Source of the DNA: Tissierellia bacterium
GTDB taxonomy: Bacteria > Bacillota > Clostridia > Tissierellales > Sedimentibacteraceae
Assembly (NCBI GenBank): GCA_028709465.1
Contig: JAQVWY010000020.1
Coordinates: forward strand, 1-35,703
DNA length: 35,703 bases
Reading direction: 5' to 3'
The position numbers and the translations under genes were made by a program. The notes beneath the pieces are model-generated. The model made no database searches and was not told the DNA's origin. It saw nothing but the letters and a program-made list of their open reading frames with translations. Shown piece after piece: positions 16,529-24,399 of the stretch. The stretch's first letter is position 1. Each line of letters starts with the position of its first letter.

Positions 16529-17563
16529 ATGAAAAAAGCTATACTAAAATCAATAGGAAATTTAGAGGTTGTTGAATGTCCTATATATTCAATAGGTACA
16601 AAGGAAATATTAATTAAAGTAAAGGCTTGTGGTATTTGTGGTGCAGATATTAAATCTTACAAACATGGACATAGGGATTTAACTCTTCCCAGGGTGTTAG
16701 GCCATGAAATAACAGGCGTAATCTTTGCTAAAGGTTCTCAAGTATCTGATAATTATGCTATTGGTAATAGAGTGCAAATATCTCCTGGAGTTTTTTGCAA
16801 TAGTTGTGATTATTGTATTTCAAATCGCGACAATTTATGTAATCAGATGGAGATAATAGGATTTGACAGGGATGGAGGTATGCAGGAATATCTTTTGATG
16901 GATGAAAAATCTATAGCTAGTTCTATCATAAACCCTCTTCCTTCGGAACTCAGTTTTGAATTAGGAACTTATGCGGAACCTCTTGCATGTACCATGAATA
17001 TGCAAGATAAAATGAATCTTGCAGTTGTAGATACTTTACTTATTATTGGTGCAGGTAGATTGGGAACTTTACATTATTTACTTGCTAAAGAGAAAAAAAT
17101 ACCAAATGTTATTGTAGCAGATATAAATTCCCAAAGATTAGACAATGAATTATTCGAGAACACTATAAATGTAATTGATAAAAATTTAAATTCAGAAATA
17201 AATGCTATTACAAAAAACCAAGGTGCTTGTGCGACTATTATATGTTGCTCTGTTCCTGAAGTATTGTCTTTGGCTATTACTAATACGAAGAAAAGTGGAA
17301 TTATTGGATATTTTAGTGGATTTACTGAAGGAAGCATTTCTTTAAAGGAGTTGAACTTAATTCATTACAAAGAAATTACCATGGTGGGTTCTTATGGATG
17401 TAAAGAAAGTGACAATCTTAAAGCACTTCAATTATTAAATGAAAAACAAAATCTCTTTGAAAAAATAGATAGAGTCCTACTTCCAATTGATGAGATTGAC
17501 AAAGGCATGAATCTATTAACTAACTACAAAACTTTATCAGTAATTATAAAAATGGAGGATTAA
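16529..17563 (+). CDS. Zinc-dependent medium-chain alcohol/polyol dehydrogenase
   Basis: A 344-residue MDR dehydrogenase. KACGICGADIKSY supplies the catalytic zinc cysteine (C37) and VLGHEITG the histidine-glutamate pair. The four cysteines of FCNSCDYCISNRDNLCN form the structural zinc lobe. The Rossmann motif LLIIGAGRLG marks the NAD(P) site. It is closest in style to threonine, sorbitol or butanediol dehydrogenases, but the substrate is not readable. It is the first gene behind a cobalamin riboswitch, and a TrpD-like gene follows after three bases, so this is one operon. That setting is unusual for a dehydrogenase and suggests a corrinoid-linked or corrinoid-replacing role. Confidence 0.88.
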   Translation: MKKAILKSIGNLEVVECPIYSIGTKEILIKVKACGICGADIKSYKHGHRDLTLPRVLGHEITGVIFAKGSQVSDNYAIGNRVQISPGVFCNSCDYCISNRDNLCNQMEIIGFDRDGGMQEYLLMDEKSIASSIINPLPSELSFELGTYAEPLACTMNMQDKMNLAVVDTLLIIGAGRLGTLHYLLAKEKKIPNVIVADINSQRLDNELFENTINVIDKNLNSEINAITKNQGACATIICCSVPEVLSLAITNTKKSGIIGYFSGFTEGSISLKELNLIHYKEITMVGSYGCKESDNLKALQLLNEKQNLFEKIDRVLLPIDEIDKGMNLLTNYKTLSVIIKMED

Positions 17564-17566
17564 AAA

Positions 17567-18682
17567 ATGGTAAAACAAATAGGAAGCAAAGAATTTGGCA
17601 ACTACATAATGAAGCTAATAAATAAGGAAGATTTAAGTTCGCAAGAAGCTGAAATAGCTTTTATGTCCATCTTAAATAATGAGCAAACAGATATGCAGCA
17701 AGGAGCATTTCTTTCTGCCCTTACTGCAAAAGGAGCATCCATCAAAGAGATGGCAGCTTGCTGGAATGCAATTTACCATGTTGATACTGTAAAGCCTGAA
17801 TTTAGCAAAGACTATAGTTTTGCAGATAACAGTGGTACGGGAATGGATACATTTAAAACATTTAATATAAGTACTGCAGCTTCAATAATTGCTGCGGCAG
17901 GCGGTGTCACAATGGCAAAACATGGCTCCAGAGCAATTACTTCGGTATGCGGTACCGTTGATTTACTTGAAACGTTGGGAATAGATATGGAAAGCGGCAG
18001 TGATGTAGTAGTAAAATCAATTGAATCAACAGGTATAGGAATTTTTAATGGTACAAGTTCAAAAATTCACCCTACTGCATTGGGAAGAATTCTATCGCAA
18101 ATATCTTTTGGTACCGTACTAAATATATCTGCCTCTCTTGCTAATCCAGCTCTGCCAAAATTTGCAGTACGAGGAGTATATTCAAAAGACATGTTAAAAC
18201 CGGTATGCCAGCTGATGAAGGAAATTGGTTATCAAAGGTGCATGATTATAAATGGACAAATAGAAAACTCATTTCAAGTAATGGATGAAGCTTCTACTTT
18301 AGGAATTACATATGTTTCGGAGTTATGTGAAGATGGTCAAATCAAAGAATATTCTTTTTCTCCAGAAGATGTAGGGCTAAGATATGGTATAGAATATGAA
18401 TTAAGTCCTCTAAAATCTAGAGAAGAAGAAGCTGCAAGATTTGTTACTCTCATTAGAGGAAAAGATAAAAGCAGTAGACGTGATATTGTAGTTTTAAATA
18501 GCGGTTTAATTTTTCAAGTTATGGGCATTACAGACTCACTGAAAGACGGTGTAGACCTATCTATAGATATTCTCAATAATGGTAAGGCCTATGACAAATT
18601 AGAACAATGGATTATGGCACAAAGTACAGATGCTAAAGAATCAGCAAATACATTTGATCGATATGTAGGAAGGTGTATCTAG
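17567..18682 (+). CDS. TrpD-like family 3 phosphoribosyltransferase with altered acceptor site
   Basis: A 371-residue protein with the helical N-domain (about residues 5-70) and glycosyltransferase family 3 fold of anthranilate phosphoribosyltransferase and pyrimidine nucleoside phosphorylase. PRPP-site motifs are kept: SGTGMDTFKTFNISTAA, MAKHGSRAITSVCGTVDLLETLG and the Mg-binding aspartate-glutamate in VMDEAST. The anthranilate side differs: KHGNR is KHGSR, and the arginine-containing VRRELGIRT region reads LSQISFGT, so the arginine that grips anthranilate is missing. No other trp biosynthesis gene is present. It is therefore unlikely to be ordinary TrpD; the acceptor is unknown. It is co-transcribed with the dehydrogenase and a 75-residue protein under a cobalamin riboswitch. 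Confidence 0.75.
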   Translation: MVKQIGSKEFGNYIMKLINKEDLSSQEAEIAFMSILNNEQTDMQQGAFLSALTAKGASIKEMAACWNAIYHVDTVKPEFSKDYSFADNSGTGMDTFKTFNISTAASIIAAAGGVTMAKHGSRAITSVCGTVDLLETLGIDMESGSDVVVKSIESTGIGIFNGTSSKIHPTALGRILSQISFGTVLNISASLANPALPKFAVRGVYSKDMLKPVCQLMKEIGYQRCMIINGQIENSFQVMDEASTLGITYVSELCEDGQIKEYSFSPEDVGLRYGIEYELSPLKSREEEAARFVTLIRGKDKSSRRDIVVLNSGLIFQVMGITDSLKDGVDLSIDILNNGKAYDKLEQWIMAQSTDAKESANTFDRYVGRCI

Positions 18683-18910
18683 ATGGATATGTATGTAATA
18701 AAATGTGACAAAGGATATTTGAAAATATCTACAGATCATACGTTTACAATTGTCTCTATTCAGAAAGCAAGTGTTTATATGGATGTAGCAACTATAGATA
18801 GTTTATTAGTAGAAATAGGTTTATTGACAAAAGACTTAACGAATATTAGAATTGCAAAATTGCAGGTAATTGAACAAGATTATTTCCGTAAATTGGGGAA
18901 TGTAATATAA
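18683..18910 (+). CDS. Small protein of unknown function in the riboswitch operon
   Basis: A 75-residue protein whose ATG directly follows the stop codon of the TrpD-like gene, so it is translationally coupled. It contains no membrane segment, no cysteine motif beyond one cysteine (IKCDKG), and a predicted mix of beta strands (YVIKCDKGYLKIS, TFTIVSIQ) and helix. I recognise no family. The tight coupling and the following terminator argue that it is a real gene and a partner of the two upstream enzymes. Confidence 0.65.
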   Translation: MDMYVIKCDKGYLKISTDHTFTIVSIQKASVYMDVATIDSLLVEIGLLTKDLTNIRIAKLQVIEQDYFRKLGNVI

Positions 18911-18917
18911 TGCAAAC

Positions 18918-18960
18918 AAAAAAGGATTTTCGAATTATTATAAATTCAAAATCCTTTTTT
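18918..18960 (+). terminator. Intrinsic terminator of the riboswitch operon
   Basis: AAAAAAGGATTTT pairs with AAAATCCTTTTTT, with further GAATT/AATTC pairing inside. It ends in six T; the A-rich start may also let it act on the convergent luxS side. Confidence 0.88.
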
Positions 18961-19035
18961 AATTATTAATTATTTAATTATAATTAAACTAATTAAGGAA
19001 ATATTTTAGTTCTGCATACTTAATTCCAGCATTCT

Positions 19036-19515
19036 TTAATCTGGATATGTTAGGTTCTCATCAGTTAAGTTGCACAATACTTCGTTATAAAATTTCGATG
19101 CCTCAAATTTTGCCATGGATAAATTCATATCTAAGTAATTTCCGCAGGAACGTATATCAGCACCTGGCACAGGAGCATTAAAATTCATAATAAAATAAAA
19201 CATTTCCTTAATAATGTAAACAACATCATTAGATTTTAAATCTCCTTTAAAAATTACATAAAAACCAGTTCTACAGCCCATTGGTCCGAAATATATAGTT
19301 TCTTTGTCATAAACACTGTGATTCCTCAAAAATGTAGCACCTAGATGCTCAATTGTATGAATTTCTGCTGTATTCATAACAGGCTCTCTATTTGGTTCTT
19401 TCATTCTTATATCAAAGGTAGTTACAATATTTTCATCCACAGCATCTTTTCTTGAAACATATATGCCGCGTTTTAAGTTTAAATGATTTACTTGAAAACT
19501 CTCAATTTTTTTCAT
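19036..19515 (-). CDS. luxS: S-ribosylhomocysteine lyase LuxS
   Basis: A 159-residue metalloenzyme that splits S-ribosylhomocysteine into homocysteine and DPD, the precursor of autoinducer-2, in the activated methyl cycle. HTIEHLGATFLRN gives the HxxxH metal ligands, GPMGCRTGFY the catalytic cysteine, and RSCGNYLDMNL the cysteine metal ligand. The final motif deviates slightly (DMNL for the usual DHNL). I start at the ATG at 19515, behind GGGAG; upstream in-frame ATGs would add 21 residues before the conserved N-terminus. The companion gene pfs/mtn is not in the window. Confidence 0.95.
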   Translation of the reverse strand: MKKIESFQVNHLNLKRGIYVSRKDAVDENIVTTFDIRMKEPNREPVMNTAEIHTIEHLGATFLRNHSVYDKETIYFGPMGCRTGFYVIFKGDLKSNDVVYIIKEMFYFIMNFNAPVPGADIRSCGNYLDMNLSMAKFEASKFYNEVLCNLTDENLTYPD

Positions 19516-19607
19516 ATCTACTCCCATTTTAATTATAAGCTTAAAATTTAAATTTTGTATTGTATTATAATTGTACATTCAAATTAATAAAAAGTAAACC
19601 AAAAAGA

Positions 19608-19636
19608 TTGAAAAATGAATTTTTTAATGTTATAAT
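19608..19636 (+). promoter_or_regulatory. Housekeeping promoter of the sigma-54 activator
   Basis: TTGAAA and TATAAT are 17 bases apart, with TGT before the -10 box (extended -10). Transcription should begin near 19643. Confidence 0.82.
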
Positions 19637-19674
19637 AGCTTTATAGTTCCTATTTGTAATTTTAGGAGGGAAAT

Positions 19675-21069
19675 ATGAGAGCAAAAGATTATATTATGAT
19701 AATGCAAAATATTTTGCATCAAGTTGATGAAGGAGTACATGTATTAGATGATAAAGGTAATACAATAATATATAACGAATCTATGTCTCATCTTGAAAAG
19801 ATGGATTCAAAGGATGTTATTAAAAAACCATTTAAAGATGTTTTTAAAAATTTAAATCAAGATAATAGTACATTGCTTAGAGCATTGGAATTAAAGAAAA
19901 GTACTTATAATAAAAAACAAACTTATTTAAATAAAGATGGTAAAGAAATTACTACTATTAATACCACAGTTCCGATTATTATAGACAATGAAGTAAAAGC
20001 AGTTGTAGAGGTGGCAAAAAATATTACAAAAATTCAGGAAATGTCCCATACAATATTAGAATTACAAAAAGAAATTGAAAAACCAGAAAAAGCAAAATCC
20101 AAGAAAATAAAAACTTATAATTTTAAAAATATTATTGGTAAAAGTGAAAATTTTATGGAAGTTATTAATAGAGCGATGAAAGCTTCCAATAGTCCAGCTT
20201 CTGTTTTTATTTATGGTGAAACAGGGACAGGCAAGGAGCTTATTGCCCAAAGCATTCACTTTGACGGGGAGAGGAAAAATAAACCATTTATTGCGCAAAA
20301 TTGTGCAGCATTGCCTGAATCTTTACTTGAAGGATTGTTGTTTGGTACATCTAAAGGTGGATTTACTGGTGCAGTTGATCGAGCAGGATTATTTGAACAA
20401 GCTAATGGCGGAACATTGTTATTAGATGAAATTAATTCCATGCCCTATGAGCTTCAAGCAAAGCTTTTGAGAGTATTACAAGAAAATTATATAAGACGAG
20501 TTGGTGGAACAAAGGATATACCAATAGATGTAAGGATTATTTCAACATGTAATGAACCTCCAAATGAAATTATAGCGAATGGTAAAATAAGGAAGGACTT
20601 ATTTTACAGATTAAATATTATATCATTGAACATACCTCCATTAAGAGAAAGAAAAGATGATATAATAATGTTAGCTGAAAAATTTATACATAAATACAAT
20701 GAATTATATGATAAAAATATATTGGTTTTAGATGATTCAGCAAAAGAAAAGCTTATTAAGTACGATTATCCAGGCAATGTAAGGGAATTAGAAAATATTA
20801 TTATGGGCGCAATGAGCATGGTTGAAGATGAACATTTATTAACGGGCGACAATTTAATAATTGATGAAAGTGCCTTAAACTATATAGGACATGATAATTA
20901 TAATGATATTGGTGATTGCGGAATAAATGAATATTTGGAAAGTTTAGAAAGGGAAATAATTATAAAAGCATTAGAAAATTATAATAATAATGTTTCTAGA
21001 GCAGCGCAATATTTGAAAATTAAGCGACAGACATTGCAACATAAAATAAAAAAATATAATATAGGGTAA
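19675..21069 (+). CDS. PAS-AAA-Fis sigma-54-dependent activator (RocR-like) of the ornithine genes
   Basis: This 464-residue enhancer-binding protein has a PAS sensor domain (about residues 1-118), an AAA+ domain with Walker A GETGTGKE at residue 181, Walker B GGTLLLDEIN, the sigma-54 contact loop GGFTGA at 228-233 (family consensus GAFTGA) and an arginine-finger region FYRLNIISLNIPPLRER. A Fis-type helix-turn-helix (NNVSRAAQYLKIKRQTLQHKI) forms the C-terminus. It resembles RocR-type arginine/ornithine regulators. A perfect -24/-12 promoter lies downstream at ord, with two palindromes between, so it very probably activates ord on sensing ornithine or a related signal through PAS. GGFTGA is a mild variant and the protein should be competent. 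Confidence 0.9.
   Translation: MRAKDYIMIMQNILHQVDEGVHVLDDKGNTIIYNESMSHLEKMDSKDVIKKPFKDVFKNLNQDNSTLLRALELKKSTYNKKQTYLNKDGKEITTINTTVPIIIDNEVKAVVEVAKNITKIQEMSHTILELQKEIEKPEKAKSKKIKTYNFKNIIGKSENFMEVINRAMKASNSPASVFIYGETGTGKELIAQSIHFDGERKNKPFIAQNCAALPESLLEGLLFGTSKGGFTGAVDRAGLFEQANGGTLLLDEINSMPYELQAKLLRVLQENYIRRVGGTKDIPIDVRIISTCNEPPNEIIANGKIRKDLFYRLNIISLNIPPLRERKDDIIMLAEKFIHKYNELYDKNILVLDDSAKEKLIKYDYPGNVRELENIIMGAMSMVEDEHLLTGDNLIIDESALNYIGHDNYNDIGDCGINEYLESLEREIIIKALENYNNNVSRAAQYLKIKRQTLQHKIKKYNIG
19702..19719. promoter_or_regulatory. 18-bp perfect palindrome inside the activator gene (candidate binding site)
   Basis: ATGCAAAATATTTTGCAT lies 27 bases into the activator gene, about 60 bases after its transcription start. 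Its 14-base core is identical to the enhancer-like palindrome at 21107-21120 before ord, which suggests autoregulation by the same protein. Confidence 0.6.
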
Positions 21070-21085
21070 AAGTTATATTGAAAAA

Positions 21086-21120
21086 GCAAATTTATTTGCG
21101 TTTACTGCAAAATATTTTGC
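21086..21120. promoter_or_regulatory. Paired palindromic upstream activator sites of ord
   Basis: Two 14-bp palindromes lie here: GCAAATTTATTTGC (21086-21099, two-base spacer) and GCAAAATATTTTGC (21107-21120, perfect). Their centres are 21 bp apart, two helical turns, and they lie about 160-190 bp before the -24 box, normal spacing for sigma-54 enhancers. Confidence 0.75.
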
Positions 21121-21277
21121 CTTTTTAAATAATTTTACAATAGAATCATTTGCTTTTTTATTAATTAAATATGTAAGTATAAATGTTTATATAATGGAAA
21201 AGTTAATATAGGTTGAAATTTAGGACATTGTGGTGAATTATTTTTTAAAAAAAATTGTCTTAAATAAAACTGTAAAG

Positions 21278-21293
21278 TTGGCATGGAAATTGC
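21278..21293 (+). promoter_or_regulatory. Sigma-54 (-24/-12) promoter of ord
   Basis: TTGGCATGGAAATTGC matches the sigma-54 consensus, with the GG and GC dinucleotides exactly ten bases apart. The start codon of ord is about 55 bases downstream. Confidence 0.92.
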
Positions 21294-21347
21294 TAATATT
21301 ATATTGTGAAGTTAAACATATTATATGAATTAGGAGGAAACACACAG

Positions 21348-22406
21348 ATGCAAAATGTAAAAGTTATAATTTGGGGACTTGGCGCTATGGGCGGCGGTAT
21401 GGCTAGAATGCTATTAAAGAAAAAAGGTGTTGACATAGTTGGCGCTGTTGGTAGAGGCGCAAAAATTGGAAAAAGTATGTATGAGTTAATTGGTGTTGAA
21501 AGAGGGGACAGACCAGAAGTATTAGTTGGCTCACCAGAAGATGTTATTAAAGAAAAAGCAGCTGACGTAGTACTTTGCTGTACAGATTCTTACACTAGCA
21601 AAGCATTTGACAGATTAAAATTTGTATTAGAGAAAAAAATAAACGTAGTATCAAGTGCAGAAGAAATGGCTTATCCACAAGCTCAATCACCTGAACTTGC
21701 AAAACAATTAGATGAAATAGCTAAAGCTAATGGAGTTTCAATAATTGGAACTGGTATTAACCCAGGTTTAATAATGGACTTATTAGTAGTAGTTATGACA
21801 GGATGCTGTGAATCAGTTGATTCTATTCTTTCAAGAAGAGTAAACAGTTTATCACCATTTGGACCTACTGTTATGGAAGAACAAGGTATTGGTTTACCTG
21901 TTGATGTATTCAAAGAAAAAGTTCAGAATGGTACATTAGCTGGTCACGTTGGATTCCATGAATCAATCAATATGATAGCAGAAGCTATTGGTTGGAAAGT
22001 TGATAAAGTAACTCAATCAATGGATCCTATAGTAACAGATGTAGATAGAAAATCTCCTTATGGATTTGCAAAAGCTGGAGATTGTGCAGGTGTTGCAATG
22101 AAAGGATTTGGATATGTTGATGGAGAATTAAAAATTGAAATGGATCATCCACAACAAATTGAACCAGAACAAGTTGGAGTACAAACAGGTGATTATGTAA
22201 TAATCAAAGGCGTTCCAAATATTAATATGGTTAACTCTCCAGAAGTTCCAGGAGGAATTGGAACAATTGCAATGTGCGTTAATACTATTCCTCATATCAT
22301 TAATGCTAAACCAGGTTTACATTCTATGATTACTATACCTGTTCCAAGAGCAATAATGGGAGATATGAGAGATCTTATAGATCCTGAATGCAAAATAGTA
22401 AAATAG
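21348..22406 (+). CDS. ord: 2,4-diaminopentanoate dehydrogenase
   Basis: A 352-residue NAD(P)-dependent dehydrogenase with the fold of dihydrodipicolinate reductase. It begins VIIWGLGAMGGGMARMLL (Rossmann glycine motif), with the catalytic domain opening at GTGINPGLIMDLLV. It oxidises 2,4-diaminopentanoate (formed by ornithine 4,5-aminomutase) to 2-amino-4-oxopentanoate and ammonia. AGGAGG lies ten bases before the ATG at 21348; an upstream in-frame ATG at 21306 lies next to the expected transcription start and is not used. It is the first gene after the sigma-54 promoter and is followed by a long hairpin before ortA. Identification rests on the protein and the complete pathway around it. Confidence 0.93.
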   Translation: MQNVKVIIWGLGAMGGGMARMLLKKKGVDIVGAVGRGAKIGKSMYELIGVERGDRPEVLVGSPEDVIKEKAADVVLCCTDSYTSKAFDRLKFVLEKKINVVSSAEEMAYPQAQSPELAKQLDEIAKANGVSIIGTGINPGLIMDLLVVVMTGCCESVDSILSRRVNSLSPFGPTVMEEQGIGLPVDVFKEKVQNGTLAGHVGFHESINMIAEAIGWKVDKVTQSMDPIVTDVDRKSPYGFAKAGDCAGVAMKGFGYVDGELKIEMDHPQQIEPEQVGVQTGDYVIIKGVPNINMVNSPEVPGGIGTIAMCVNTIPHIINAKPGLHSMITIPVPRAIMGDMRDLIDPECKIVK

Positions 22407-22437
22407 TAATAAATTAAATAATTATTAAAATATGCAT

Positions 22438-22468
22438 ATAAGATAAAGAAAGAACTTCTTTATCTTAT
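22438..22468. terminator. Long perfect hairpin between ord and ortA
   Basis: A 13-bp perfect stem (ATAAGATAAAGAA and its complement) with an AGAAC loop. There is no T-run after it on the plus strand, so it is more likely a partial terminator, RNA-stability element or processing site. Confidence 0.5.
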
Positions 22469-22485
22469 AATTTATAGTAATAAAC

Positions 22486-22515
22486 TTGTATATGATTAAT
22501 TTTAATCAATATAAA
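22486..22515 (+). promoter_or_regulatory. Possible promoter of ortAB with internal palindrome
   Basis: TTGTAT and TATAAA are 18 bases apart. Between them lies the palindrome TGATTAATTTTAATCA (22493-22508), a possible operator. It is weak and AT-rich, so it could be chance. Confidence 0.4.
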
Positions 22516-22543
22516 AATATATTAGAAGAGGAGTGTTTATCAA

Positions 22544-22849
22544 ATGGTAAAAAAAGGTGAATGGGTTTTAATACACAAAGTTGTATTAACTCCTGAACAA
22601 AGAGCACCACAGGTTCCTGATGATACAAAAAAAGTTCCTTTAGAATTATGGGTAAAGGGATACTTACAACAAGATGCAAATATAGGAGATGAAGTTACTG
22701 TTTTAACTAGAACAAAAAGATTAGAAACTGGAAAATTGTTAGAAGTTAATCCATATTACAAACATGATTTCGGTAAATTTGTTCCTGAATTGTTAGCAGT
22801 TGGTGATCAAGTAAGAGAAATATTATTTGGAGGTGCTGACAATGAGTAA
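22544..22849 (+). CDS. ortA: 2-amino-4-oxopentanoate thiolase, alpha (small) subunit
   Basis: The 101-residue small subunit of the thiolase that splits 2-amino-4-oxopentanoate with CoA into acetyl-CoA and D-alanine. The sequence opens KKGEWVLIHKVVLTPEQRAPQVPDDTKKVPLELWVKG, the conserved OrtA N-terminal pattern. It is a compact beta-rich protein. It has an AGAGGAG site ten bases upstream. Its last eight bases overlap ortB, which fits equal synthesis of a heteromeric enzyme. Its own function in the complex is structural or allosteric by inference; the PLP site is in OrtB. Confidence 0.92.
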   Translation: MVKKGEWVLIHKVVLTPEQRAPQVPDDTKKVPLELWVKGYLQQDANIGDEVTVLTRTKRLETGKLLEVNPYYKHDFGKFVPELLAVGDQVREILFGGADNE

Positions 22850-24242
22850 AGATATGAGTTATGCAGCGGTAATGGCTAGAAAACCAGAAATAATGAAGAA
22901 ATCAATAGGTATTGACTACTCTGATTTTGAAAGTGGTTCAATAGCTTTTGATTATGAAAAAATGATGAGAGAAACAGGATATTCTCTTGAAGAAATACAA
23001 AAAATACAAGCTGAAACTGGAGTGGGTAATACTCCTATATTAGAGCTTAAAAATTTAACTGCATTGGCAAGAAAATGCGCAGCTCCTGGAAAAGGTGCAA
23101 GAATATTCATAAAAGACGAAGCGTCTAATCCGTCAGGTAGTTTCAAAGCAAGAAGAGCAGCAACAGCTGTTTATCATGCTAAGAAACTTGGATATAAAGG
23201 TGTTATAGCAGCTACAAGTGGTAACTACGGAGCAGCAGTTGCTTCTCAAGCAGCTATGTTGGGATTAAAATGCATTATCGTTCAGGAATGCTATGACTCA
23301 AAGGGAGTTGGGCAGCCTGAAATAATTGAAAAAGCAAGAAAATGCGAAGCATTAGGCGCAGAAGTTATTCAGCTTTCTGTAGGCCCTGAATTATTCTATT
23401 CTTTCCTTGTACTTCTTGAAGAAACAGGATATTTCAATGCTTCATTATACACTCCATTTGGTATAGCTGGAGTTGAAACTCTTGGTTATGAAATAGCAAT
23501 GCAATTCAGAGAAAAACACGGCAAGGATCCTGATGCAGTAGTTGTTACAAATGCTGGTGGCGGTAACTTAACAGGTACTGCAAGAGGACTTATAAAAGCT
23601 GGAGCACAGTCTAAAGTATATGCAGCAAGTGTTGATTTATCAGGTTTACATATGGCTGCTGATACGCAATTTAATAAAAAATCATTTACAACAGGTCATA
23701 CAGGATTTGGTATGCCATTCTCTACATGGCCAGATAGATCAGACGTTCCACGTTCTGCAGGAAGACCATTGAGATATATGGACAGATACGTAACTATACA
23801 TCAAGGTGAAGTATTCTATATTACTGAAACATTAGCAGTTCTTGAAGGATTAGAAAAAGGACCTGCTGGAAACACTGCATTAACAGCAGCTTTCTCATTA
23901 GCACAGGAAATGGATAAAGATCAAATGATAGTAGTTCAGGAAACTGAATACACAGGAGCTGGTAAACACGTTCAGCCACAGTTGTCATTTGCTAGAGAAA
24001 ATGGTATAGAAATATTGTTTGGAGATCCAAAAGATGAAGTTCCAGGTAAAAACATCATCTTACCTTCTCATCCTTCAATGATAAAAGCTAAAGATGCAGA
24101 TTTAAATCATATGAGAAAATCATTAATTAAAAATGCATTGAAAATTAATGTGGAACCAACTGAAGCTGATATAGAATTTTTAGCTGAAGAAACAAATTCA
24201 TCTGTAGAATTTGTAAAAGAAGCAATTGCTTCTTTAGAATAA
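22842..24242 (+). CDS. ortB: 2-amino-4-oxopentanoate thiolase, beta (PLP) subunit
   Basis: The 466-residue PLP-dependent subunit of the thiolase, with the tryptophan-synthase-beta/threonine-synthase fold. DEASNPSGSFKARRAATA contains the PLP lysine, ATSGNYGAAVASQAAMLG is the phosphate and substrate loop, and TNAGGGNLTGTARG binds the cofactor phosphate. With OrtA it converts 2-amino-4-oxopentanoate and CoA to acetyl-CoA and D-alanine. I start at the ATG at 22842 (GGAGGTG six bases before), which overlaps the ortA stop by eight bases. A strong terminator follows the gene. Confidence 0.94.
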   Translation: MSKDMSYAAVMARKPEIMKKSIGIDYSDFESGSIAFDYEKMMRETGYSLEEIQKIQAETGVGNTPILELKNLTALARKCAAPGKGARIFIKDEASNPSGSFKARRAATAVYHAKKLGYKGVIAATSGNYGAAVASQAAMLGLKCIIVQECYDSKGVGQPEIIEKARKCEALGAEVIQLSVGPELFYSFLVLLEETGYFNASLYTPFGIAGVETLGYEIAMQFREKHGKDPDAVVVTNAGGGNLTGTARGLIKAGAQSKVYAASVDLSGLHMAADTQFNKKSFTTGHTGFGMPFSTWPDRSDVPRSAGRPLRYMDRYVTIHQGEVFYITETLAVLEGLEKGPAGNTALTAAFSLAQEMDKDQMIVVQETEYTGAGKHVQPQLSFARENGIEILFGDPKDEVPGKNIILPSHPSMIKAKDADLNHMRKSLIKNALKINVEPTEADIEFLAEETNSSVEFVKEAIASLE

Positions 24243-24273
24243 TGCAGATCGATTTATTTAAGTTATAAGATTT

Positions 24274-24313
24274 CCCAAGGCGTATATGTCTATACGCCTA
24301 TTGGGGATTTTTG
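24274..24313 (+). terminator. Intrinsic terminator after ortB
   Basis: AGGCGTATA pairs perfectly with TATACGCCT around a TGTC loop, extended by CCCA with TGGG, and is followed by ATTTTT. It separates ord-ortAB from oraS onwards. Confidence 0.85.
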
Positions 24314-24330
24314 TGAAAATTGTTTTTAAT

Positions 24331-24359
24331 TTAACATATTACATCATTTGGTGTATAAA
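24331..24359 (+). promoter_or_regulatory. Promoter of oraS-oraE-mutL-like-orr
   Basis: TTAACA and TATAAA are 17 bases apart, about 40 bases before the oraS start and directly after the ortB terminator. Confidence 0.6.
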
Positions 24360-24399
24360 TAAATAACCATAATTTGAAATTATTAACGGAGGAATTAAT

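Noticed and set aside
17567..18682. Ordinary anthranilate phosphoribosyltransferase of tryptophan synthesis
   Set aside because: Acceptor-site residues are changed, no other trp biosynthesis genes are present, and the gene is under a cobalamin riboswitch.
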